The notes beneath the pieces were generated by a model. It saw only the letters and a program-made list of their open reading frames with translations, searched no databases and had not been told where the DNA came from. A stretch of 64,000 nucleotides of DNA from the NCBI GenBank assembly GCA_013368315.1, contig JAACJM010000166.1, forward strand, positions 62,001-126,000, read 5' to 3'. Positions 57,101 through 64,000 of this stretch are shown here, piece after piece. This DNA comes from Tetrapyrgos nigripes. Its lineage: Eukaryota > Basidiomycota > Agaricomycetes > Agaricales > Campanellaceae. Within the stretch, counting starts at the first letter, position 1. Every line of letters starts with the position of its first letter. The translations under genes and the position numbers were made by a program.

Positions 57101-59481
57101 CGACTCAGATCTGGGCCCCCACCATAGAAAAGATCGATAGAGTATTGGAAAGGTGGGCAAAAGGATCACCCACCATGGAGGGACGACGACTAATCACGCA
57201 GATGTTTGCGGGGGGAATGTCACAGTACCTGACACAAGTACAAGGAATGCCGCCTGAAGTGGAAAAACGGTTAGCGAAACGTGTATCCAAATACATTTGG
57301 GATGAGAAGGAAAAGAACCCGGTAAACAAGGATGCGACATACCTGAAAATCAAGGAAGGGGGAAGAGCTGTACTCGATATCCCTGCAAGGAATGAGGCCA
57401 TTGAACTAATGTGGTTGAAACGGTATCTGAATTTTGGGCCAAATCGCCCCCTATGGGCTAAGGTGGCCGATTCACTGTTAGCGGCGAATACTCCACGATC
57501 GGAGGACCACATACCTATCACAATCAAACAGAACTGCTTTTTACAGTCATGGCTGACAAGCAGTAGCGCAAGATCCACACAAGTACCAGAACTTCGTAGG
57601 ATGATTAGTGTGGGACAGAAATATGGGCTAAGAATAGAGGGTCTAGCCTTCACGAGGAGTATATTGAGGGCGATGCCAATTTGGCATCACATCCAGGCCG
57701 ATCCCAGGATAAGGAGACTCACGAACTCACAGGCGAGCAGGTGCCTAATGGAGAAACACAAAGTGCTTACGGTGGGGCAGGCAGAGGACATAGCAGCACC
57801 GGTAGTCAGTATAACGGATCAGTCAACCCCGCATCAACGGAACGATCGTTGTCAATGTCGAGATTGCCAGGAATTAAGACAGAGGGATAGTTGCACTCAC
57901 CCACATCAATGTATGCTACGCGCAGAAGAGCTTCTGGATACCCTCCCACAGAAGTGGGATCCGAGAGCGGAGCAGCCAGAAGACTATGAGAAGGAACCCG
58001 ACGAGGACGTGCGAGAAGAGAATACTGAGGTTTTCGACTACAGAATTTCCACGAATGGCGACCTATCAGACATTTTCCGAATCTTTACGGATGACGCTGA
58101 CACCTCTAACGAAGTCCTCATTCGCAAAATAGCCCCAGGGAATGAGGAATCAGAAAAAATAGTGGCAACAGATGGGTCCTGCACCAACAATGGCCAAGAG
58201 GATGCGAGAGCGGGAGCTGGGGTCTTCTACGGGCATGGAGATCCTACAAATCAATCAATTCGACTCCCAAAGCGAGCTGAGAATGTAAAAATCATACAGT
58301 CAAACCAGGCAGCAGAATTAGTGGCGGCAATGAAAGCAACAGAACCGATAGCAAAAACCGTTAGAGTTAAGCTTGAAACGGACTCGAAATATGTGATCAC
58401 GCACCTGACGAAAGGTTTAAGGAAGATGGAGGATACAGGATACATAGATGTTAACAATGCAGAAATCATTAGAACGATGATAGCACATTATCGAGTGCAT
58501 GAAGCACCAATACACGTAAAATGGGTCAAAGGACACAATGGTCATGAAGGAAATGAGGAAGCTGACACCCTAGCGGGTATGGCAACGACAAAGCTGACGG
58601 AGGATCAGTTAGATCTGACTGTACCTCAAAATTTACGGATTACTGGAGCAAAACTAAAGGTGCTAACACAGAGACTCGCCTATACAGCAATACGTCAACG
58701 TAAGAGTGCCGTGACACCAGACCGTCCACGAACGCGCAGTATCATAACCCAAGTCAAGACACAGACCCGAGCTCTCTTCGATATCTCCCCTACAGATTCT
58801 GTAATCTGGGCTTCAATTAGGACCAAAGACCTGGAGAGGAAGACGCGTTATTTCTTGTGGATGGTTGCCAATGATGCTTACATGACTGGTACACACTGGC
58901 AGCGCACAAGCTACACAGCCGAAGCTCAAGAGAGAGCCATATGCCAGCATGACCAGAAAGTGGAGGACATAGCCCATATCCTGACGGGCTGCGAGAGTCC
59001 AGGTCAGGAACTTGTCTGGGAATTGACTGGGAAGCTATGGGACAAGAAAGGTACCGCGTTAAATTGGGAACGCCCAGCCCTAGGAACGATAGTGGGAGCT
59101 GGATTAGCAGTGTTTAAGACCCCTGGAGGAACACGAAAAATGGGTGAAGAGCGCCTCTGGAGAATACTGGTAGCGGAATCGGCGTACCTGATATGGAAAA
59201 TGAGATGCGAGAGAGTAATACGGAAGGATAACACACCGTTCACATCGAGGGAGATTGAGAACAGATGGATACACATGGTGAATGAGAGAATCCAGCTAGA
59301 TCGTCGCATGACAAGCCGGAAGTACGGAAGTAAAGGAGTCAGCCCCAATTTAGTACGTGCCACATGGCAAGGGCTGCTAATGAGGGAACACACCCTGCCT
59401 GATGACTGGGTTACGAATACCGGGGTTTTAGTGGGTATTGAGTCAGATTTGCACCGTCGAACGGGCCCTCGGGGCAGGTAG
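54172..59481 (+). CDS. LINE ORF2: endonuclease, reverse transcriptase, RNase H
   Basis: A 1769-residue protein that nicks target DNA and reverse transcribes the element RNA at the nick. Domains in order: apurinic-type endonuclease (about 130-390; N139 in SLNIRG, E175 in QEAH, D291 and N293 in GDMNV, D379-H380 in GADHW); reverse transcriptase (about 690-960; ANYRPITLLNTDYKIF, FVPGRQISDQ, SLDQEKAYDKVDH, VRQGDPLSCLIFDLAI and the catalytic FADD, residues 880-883); a cysteine cluster CQCRDCQELRQRDSCTHPHQ; RNase H (about 1330-1470; D1334 in TDGS, ETDSKYV with D1404, D1465 in EEADTLAG); and a C-terminal HILTGCESP zinc-type motif. Every catalytic residue is present. The frame is open upstream to 53899 without an ATG, so translation may start earlier, by splicing or readthrough. 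Confidence 0.93.
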   Translation: MSINARPQHVLIDDTPGTEEHREDNIQNSLNNDDMPIRPQSRTIESEEQAPRSLDDQLMESLGMRMDEDSYELSQNRLNQLIDQIEEAVRSRAQQQDTQSQTSVPRPCTNPPRQMRRTTVRTGRRQKETKASIKVASLNIRGYGPNENLEDTKNKWNYINQFVRQKRIGVLLVQEAHMDENRRQTVQGKFSKRLVIRCSADPDSPRAKGGVAIVLNKDLVDARILDETEIIPGRALLVRMHWHKDRNLKILVVYAPNVSSSEGTKNKEFWDKLRIYFERNPNQRPDIMAGDMNVVEAGVIDRLPGRDDPEEAVDALDDFKLSTQLRDGWRDTYPDTKAYTFHQTATGSQSRIDRIYATDPILAASREWKIESTGVPGADHWMVSVLASHTDAPSIGRGRWMIPKHIIKDKTFMQYALRKGLETDVELDRVYTQGRTMDQNAQLIWHHYKTDILQVARKRQRVVMPRTERQLEELRGKLQDVNNDDSLSEAERTELSSTLTSDITILERKQFQDTRKDTATRNRVEGEQISRYWSSLNKENKPRDVIYALKRKDEGPDGWFETKPEGMVKRARDYHENLQKEGQVTDDEHLRRKQAMTEQVLSNLNTSLTDEQKTYLAMKCDCSDVVIALLGAKNYTSPGIDGATYELWKAIYSRYIDETKAGRPAFDIANLMTEAFRDIAEYGVLEETHFADGWMCPLYKKNDKCEIANYRPITLLNTDYKIFTKVLATKLGKVAPSLLHPNQAGFVPGRQISDQTKLIRMVMASAEQTGQNGLIVSLDQEKAYDKVDHDYLWKTLERFKFPKEFIETVKRLYKTAKTSVMINGVKSETYDVIRGVRQGDPLSCLIFDLAIEPLAAMLRNSHLQGFKIPGVVERLIANLFADDTTVFLAAEDDFGDLQNILDEWCAASTAKFNVNKTSIIPIGKEEYRQNVINTRRTVPYQYGTNPYRNILPPNLHIAREREAVRILGAWYGNNISATQIWAPTIEKIDRVLERWAKGSPTMEGRRLITQMFAGGMSQYLTQVQGMPPEVEKRLAKRVSKYIWDEKEKNPVNKDATYLKIKEGGRAVLDIPARNEAIELMWLKRYLNFGPNRPLWAKVADSLLAANTPRSEDHIPITIKQNCFLQSWLTSSSARSTQVPELRRMISVGQKYGLRIEGLAFTRSILRAMPIWHHIQADPRIRRLTNSQASRCLMEKHKVLTVGQAEDIAAPVVSITDQSTPHQRNDRCQCRDCQELRQRDSCTHPHQCMLRAEELLDTLPQKWDPRAEQPEDYEKEPDEDVREENTEVFDYRISTNGDLSDIFRIFTDDADTSNEVLIRKIAPGNEESEKIVATDGSCTNNGQEDARAGAGVFYGHGDPTNQSIRLPKRAENVKIIQSNQAAELVAAMKATEPIAKTVRVKLETDSKYVITHLTKGLRKMEDTGYIDVNNAEIIRTMIAHYRVHEAPIHVKWVKGHNGHEGNEEADTLAGMATTKLTEDQLDLTVPQNLRITGAKLKVLTQRLAYTAIRQRKSAVTPDRPRTRSIITQVKTQTRALFDISPTDSVIWASIRTKDLERKTRYFLWMVANDAYMTGTHWQRTSYTAEAQERAICQHDQKVEDIAHILTGCESPGQELVWELTGKLWDKKGTALNWERPALGTIVGAGLAVFKTPGGTRKMGEERLWRILVAESAYLIWKMRCERVIRKDNTPFTSREIENRWIHMVNERIQLDRRMTSRKYGSKGVSPNLVRATWQGLLMREHTLPDDWVTNTGVLVGIESDLHRRTGPRGR

Positions 59482-59718
59482 GTAGACATCCTACCCCCGA
59501 GGCGACTCTGAGTCCCACACTATGTGCGTAAATTGCATTTCCTCGGGGAGGCTGATAACGCCCTGTCTCGGCAGTTTGTTTAAATATGTGTTCTGAATTA
59601 TGCTCTATGTCTATGCCTATGTTTTCCTTTTAGCAAGGTTCCTATCCCTTGCGCAGACCGCGGGTTGCCCGTATTGTGACAACCAAGTTGGTGCGATACG
59701 GGTACATAACGCTCCTCC

Positions 59719-59745
59719 AAAAAAAAAAAAAAAAAAAAAAAAAAA
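59719..59745 (+). other. Poly(A) tail of the LINE
   Basis: A run of about 27 A directly before the 3' target duplication, as produced by target-primed reverse transcription. Confidence 0.9.
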
Positions 59746-59759
59746 CAAAGAAAGTGCGC

Positions 59760-60363
59760 TCGTGCCTCGTATCCTTTGCATTGGCACTGTTCCCGCAGTA
59801 AACTCTCTTTTCCTTCTACTATCATAACCTCTTCCAAGACGGGGATTACAGTCTAACGCATCATATCGCTTTCAGGGCAGTGCATTCCAATCTAATAATA
59901 ACTTTTTGAATGGAAAGAGGGGTCAACCCCAGTGAAAATGGACGCCGACTATTTCCGGATATTTCTGAAGATATCTGTAAATCCGAGCGATTCCGAGCCC
60001 GAAGCCTTTTCCTCAGAAAATGTCGGAAATTGGACTATACCGGGTTTTGTTCTGACTATTTCTGGTCACATCCGAGTCAAAGGAATGACCGTTTTCCTCA
60101 ATTTTCCTCAGTTTTCGGATAATTCCAGAACTATTCGGATCTATATAAAATGCGACTACCCGTGTGAGGATTTCGACGGCTAATTAACCGAGTAAGGCAC
60201 AAAAGTCACGTGATTTGAGCAACCTTCCGACGGAAACACGGCCGCGCCTTACTGCCACTATTCCGTTGATGCCACGCGATGTACATACTGGCGCGCCCAA
60301 ACTGCAAACCTAAACTTATGAAACCTAAACATCTGCCTCATGTCCGCAAACTTTTGTCTATGT
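59760..60363. other. LINE 3' flank, no gene recognised
   Basis: This begins with CTCGTGCCTCGTATCCTTTG. At 59931 the word CCAGTGAAAATGGACG resembles the hAT-like terminus seen at 27954, but no partner end was found. Confidence 0.4.
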
Positions 60364-60765
60364 AATGTGACTTGGACACTTTCTGTGTCTTTGCTCTACT
60401 TCTAAAGCTATATTGAGGTACCAGAGAGCTTTGTGGTACATGTAAGGCTGATTTATGAATCAATGACTGCCTCAATTACTGACTCTGTGCATCTCAGAGG
60501 TGCATTTTCAATGTGAATATTGTTTTCTGAATTGTTTTTATGAAACTGAATAAACTTTGGCCTATATAATGTGACTTGGACACTTTCTGTGTCTTTGCTC
60601 TACTTCTAAAGCTATATTGAGGTACCAGAGAGCCTCAACTGTGGTACATGTAAGGCTGATTTATGAATCAACTGACCGCCTCAATTACTGACTCTGTGCA
60701 TCTCAGAGGTGCATTTTCAATGTGAATATTGTTTTTCTGAATTCTTTTTATGAAACTGAACAAAT
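60364..60765 (+). repeat. Tandem duplication, 204-bp period
   Basis: Two nearly identical units begin at 60364 and 60568 (AATGTGACTTGGACACTTTC) and end near TTTTTATGAAACTGAA. High identity suggests a recent duplication. No coding content. Confidence 0.9.
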
Positions 60766-61028
60766 TCCCAGACCAAACTCTTCAAGAACAAACTTTTCTC
60801 TTTCCCTTTTCCTCTGACCCAGTCTATAGTACTATTGACATGTATGTACTTGAGATTGTCTTTTTTGTCTAAGTTACTCAATTACCAACAGGAATCCACA
60901 ATCTTCTCAGGAGTATGTTTATTTTTTTGTGTAATATTATTTATTAACATTATATTAGTCCTCCATGTACTCCAGAGCGCAATTGTCAGGTTGAGCATGA
61001 ACATCTGCGCCATATACAAGAGCTGCAG

Positions 61029-61385
61029 ATGACCTCTCCAGATCAACGTAATCGCCGCACTTTTCATCGCCACACTCCTTCTCCTCCCTCTCCCTCTCCA
61101 CCCTCTTCAGGTATCCGTAATCTATTTCCTCAGGCACCATATCCTATTCCTGGACACACAGCATACAGAGACCCTCCTCCTCAACCTGACTTTCTTACTG
61201 CAGCTCAGATTCAGTTCCAGAATCACACTTCAGCACATGATCATGCAGTAGAGGAGTGGAGAAGACAGGAACAGGCTGAGTATGAGGAAAGACAGGCTGA
61301 GATACAACTCAGAGCACAGTTAGAGGAACAGGAAAGACAAGAGATGGCTGAGCGTGAGGAAAGACAGCATGTAGAACAGGCCTGA
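61029..61385 (+). CDS. Hypothetical Glu/Gln-rich coiled-coil fragment
   Basis: 118 codons: a Pro/Ser-rich start (SPPSPSPPSSG) followed by a charged, repetitive helix (RRQEQAEYEERQAEIQLRAQ, EERQHVEQA). It resembles N-terminal regions of agaricomycete transposon-associated proteins, but no domain is recognised. It may be a truncated gene. Confidence 0.3.
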   Translation: MTSPDQRNRRTFHRHTPSPPSPSPPSSGIRNLFPQAPYPIPGHTAYRDPPPQPDFLTAAQIQFQNHTSAHDHAVEEWRRQEQAEYEERQAEIQLRAQLEEQERQEMAEREERQHVEQA

Positions 61386-61484
61386 TTTTGACCATACTTA
61401 TCTCTTCTTTTCTCAGTAACAATCAATGTATATAAGGTGCAGTTAATAAGTACATAGGCAAGTATAAGTACATTAAATATTAAC

Positions 61485-61715
61485 CCTCAAATACAAGGCA
61501 CCAGCTGAGTATATAAGTGCATCAAAATATTAAACCTCGAATACGAGGTGCCAGCCAAGTGCATGTATACATACTCTTTTATCAAGGACTCGGCGCCAGC
61601 CGAGTCTGAGCGGGGTCCAGGGGCGCAGCCCCGGCGAGCTGTGAATCTGTGCTGTAGGCAGGTGCGAGCGATAGCGAGTCATCGTGCCGAAGGCACGGGT
61701 TCACAGCTCGTATAC
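61485..61715. repeat. Cluster of hairpins
   Basis: This contains GACTCGGCGCCAGCCGAGTC (perfect 8-bp stem), GGGTCCAGGGGCGCAGCCCC, GTGCCGAAGGCAC, and a larger inverted pair CGAGCTGTGAA / TTCACAGCTCG (61636-61646 and 61699-61709) enclosing the last. Diverged forms of the first unit (AGGCACCAGCTGAG, GAGGTGCCAGCCAAG) precede it. Confidence 0.75.
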
Positions 61716-61719
61716 TCAG

Positions 61720-62712
61720 ATTGTATCTTGTCCCTCTACTACTCTATAATACTACATGTTTCCGAGTAATTCTACGGAGTCCGACCTCATTCTGACCTCT
61801 CCAACTCCACTAAGCCCTCGCCTAACTCTAAAACCAGCCACCAGAGCTAATGTGACCCTTCGAATCACGAGAACGGTCTGTTACGCAGGGATCAGCGAGA
61901 AACAAGATACAGAAGACAACCAAGAACGTACGCAGAAATTGAGAGAGGAAAATAGCAGCACCACCACATAGCGAGTGCCGGTATGTAATCTATGTAGAAG
62001 AACAATCAGTAGAGGACAATGTGCATACATACAGAAAACTCACCGAAGCGCATATATCCACCTGATTGTTAACGTGAAGAAGGATCCGTTAAAACCAAAA
62101 GTTAGGAGTGATTAGATGGATAGAAATGTAGAAACCATTAGCTTGCGAGTCTAATAAGATATAAAGAAACTGGGGGAGAACACACCTAGACCGTCGGCGC
62201 AGACAGCTTCCACTTCACCACCTCTAAACATCCCATTCACTTCCAGATCCTAACAAGAGGTCGCTAACCCATCTTCATCCAGGTTGGTCTCCTACTAGTA
62301 TAAGATGCTGATGTGTCGACGTGTTTGACGCGTAATAGACTGCTGGAGGCGGCGCGGCATGTAAAACGCGTCGGCGGTGATGTCCATGTGCCATGATGCA
62401 GAGATCTGAGCTGCAAAGAGGTGGCGAGGTTGTTGATCAATAGAGGTCGGCAGGGAAGAATAGGGGTCTGTCAGTGTCATCCCGCCATGTTGCTGAGGCT
62501 GGAGACACGAAGAACTCACGAGGCCAGCTGTTGATGGATGGACTAGGGGAGGGAGGGAGGGCTGGGTAATAGGAGGGGGCGGGGAGGGGAAGAGGAGGGA
62601 CGCGTCGAGGGAAATGGTGGTGGAAGGGAAGAAAGGGATATTCACACGACGGAATAGCGGAACTTCAATTAAGCGGAGTTTAAAATATACTTTAGAGGCG
62701 GCACTACTACTA
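61720..62712. other. No gene recognised
   Basis: Intergenic sequence upstream of the second mariner-like copy; a minus-strand frame at 62645-62295 lacks any family feature. Confidence 0.4.
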
Positions 62713-63362
62713 GTATTCGTGACCTAGAAGTGACATGGGCCCTAGAAGTGGAAGATTCCAAAGAAATCTGTCCATATCTTTGTTCCTCCCTCATCTCCCT
62801 TCATAAAAATTTAAATAGTAGATACTTTCATATATTACCTACATTTCTATGTAACCAGATTTACCAGGTTTGCACTGAGACGTTTGCCATGGGCTGAAAA
62901 CGACGAACAAAGTACATTTCCGTGAGCGTGACAGAAGCGAAAGGCTTTCGCATAAGCTATCCCGTCGAGAGAATTTTGTGAAACTTAATATGGTAGTCCC
63001 TACAACTGATTTTATTTGTATCCAGCCTTTTCCTGGGCCAAAACTTAGTGTTGTGCCTTTTTACGCAGCAGACGAGGTGGAAGTGATAGAAAAGTTGCTT
63101 CAAACTCCGCTCGGCGCCTGCTTTTTTGAAAGAGGGTCACACCTGTGACATCTTCCACTTCCCCGCCAATACGCCGTCACAAAACGTCCCTCGTCGGCCC
63201 TCCACGGCTTGTATCCACATCCCTCGGAAAACCTTGCAGATTTGATATAATAAAGGCTTATACCATAGACTTTAGGTGTGTAAATTTTTTGGGACAACGG
63301 TAAAGATTTGCGAAAGTTTTAATTCACCGACATTTTTTCTTCCATTTCTAGGTCACGAATAG
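62713..63362 (-). mobile_element. Tc1/mariner-like non-autonomous element, copy B
   Basis: About 650 bp; the reverse-orientation partner of 6470-7114. The ends GTATTCGTGACCTAGAAGTG and CATTTCTAGGTCACGAATAG are flanked by TA (62711-62712 and 63363-63364). Differences from copy A are mostly single substitutions, many of them C/T or G/A. Confidence 0.85.
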
Positions 63363-63689
63363 TAGCGAAGGACGTCGGTGGAGGGTCTTAGAGACTGAAA
63401 ACGACGAACGAAATGTCAACCACGTCATTGGAGGAACACCAAGTGTCATCAACCAACAAAAGGGAGAGCTTCATGATGTTATGAGAGAGGGAAAAACGAG
63501 ATAGACGCATTAGACCCTTGTAAGTTGACGGATGAAAAAAGCGGCGGCAATATGTGGAAAGAAACGGACAGGGGAAGTCGGGATGTAATTGACATAGCCA
63601 CCTGCAGAAACGCAGTGTAAACAACTCATCCTCAATTCATTTGGCCTCGTAATGAATACTTTACTGCGAGCATCCGTGCGGGCCTTGAT

Positions 63690-63860
63690 GGAGGAACTGG
63701 GGAACGGAGGATTGTTGCCTTTGGTGTTTAGTTGCCATACAGACTCGCACCCAACTCACACCAGGCTTGAACTGGACTTGGGAAACAATGACTAAAGTGA
63801 GAGGACACATAAAGCCATAGAGGTGTAACAGACTACTATTCTGATGCTAAATTACAGTTG
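63690..63860 (-). repeat. Dispersed repeat, partner of 37540-37935
   Basis: Reverse-complement match to two parts of 37540-37935, without the roughly 250-bp insertion. It continues to the window end without a recognisable terminus. Confidence 0.45.
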
Positions 63861-64000
63861 TGAACTGGAGTAGATATCTACAATATATATAAAAGAGGGC
63901 AGAATAAGATATTTACCTGGGAGACTTGTGAATGTCAAAGGAAGAGGGAAATAATAAAGTGAGGAAGTGTCCCTTGAGGAGTCATGGAGACATATATGAG

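Larger units (their letters stand above)
49915..59742 (+). mobile_element. Near-intact non-LTR retrotransposon (Tad1/I type)
   Basis: A LINE containing ORF1 (51281-53511), ORF2 (54172-59481) and a poly(A) tail of about 27 A (59719-59745). The 16-bp word AAACAAAGAAAGTGCG occurs at 49899-49914 and again directly after the tail at 59743-59758, so it is the target-site duplication and marks a complete insertion of about 9.8 kb. The RNase H after the reverse transcriptase and the apurinic-type endonuclease place it in the fungal Tad1/I group. The left boundary has a complication (see findings). Uninterrupted ORF2 and the matching duplication indicate a recent insertion. Confidence 0.88.

Noticed and set aside
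59931..60180. Second hAT-like element starting with CCAGTGAAAATGG
   Set aside because: No matching right end or 8-bp duplication could be found downstream.

Overview
This window looks like nuclear DNA of a mushroom-forming basidiomycete (Agaricomycetes). The host genes carry many very short GT-AG introns (about 44-70 nt) and belong to families typical of that group: a DUF6534-like membrane protein, a seven-helix membrane protein, a DUF2306 membrane protein, a GH18 chitinase and mitochondrial ATP synthase subunit g. Proteins with the CxC5/CxC6 cysteine clusters that accompany KDZ transposons are also present. No species can be named from the sequence alone. Most of the window is transposon-derived; host genes form small islands.

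Layout. 0.3-1.6 kb: DUF6534-like membrane gene (minus), then a fragment of non-LTR reverse transcriptase. 2.9-9 kb: dispersed, probably Pol III-type repeats and a 645-bp Tc1/mariner-like non-autonomous element. 10-12.6 kb: decayed Ty3/Gypsy pol on the minus strand, head to head with a decayed Ty1/Copia pol (12.7-16 kb). The Copia RNase H is split by a 937-bp Mutator-like element. 17-18.3 kb: seven-helix membrane protein gene (minus, seven exons resolved). 20.3-21.3 kb: an inverted-repeat element with a tRNA-like promoter, then the first copy of a 112-bp MITE. 22.2-26.8 kb: two convergent broken genes, one with a cysteine cluster (plus) and one CxC5/CxC6 gene (minus); a 65-69-bp minisatellite lies in an intron of the latter. 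27-30.9 kb: a gag-like gene followed directly by a tyrosine recombinase with no reverse transcriptase between. The gag gene is split by a 1258-bp hAT-like element and the recombinase by a MITE. 33.2-33.8 kb: ATP synthase subunit g. 35.6-37.3 kb: probable single-pass membrane protein gene(s). 40.1-40.2 kb: start of a small secreted protein gene. 41.6-42.5 kb: GH18 chitinase. 44.8 kb: truncated copy of the ATP synthase g 5' region. 45.3-45.8 kb: kinase-domain remnant. 48.3-49.8 kb: DUF2306 gene with nine exons. 49.9-59.7 kb: a near-intact Tad1/I-type LINE with target duplication and poly(A) tail, whose ORF1 carries two apparent spliceosomal introns. 60-64 kb: tandem and palindromic repeats and an inverted second copy of the mariner-like element.

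There is no operon-like cooperation. The story is nested transposition: insertions can be ordered because removing an insert plus one target duplication restores the host reading frame (hAT-like element in gag, MITE in the recombinase). Decayed coding regions are interrupted mainly by TGA, often where family members carry arginine, which fits deamination of methylated CpG. The LINE is the youngest large element. Most attractive for follow-up are the gag plus tyrosine-recombinase unit, the intron-containing LINE ORF1 and the convergent cysteine-cluster gene pair.
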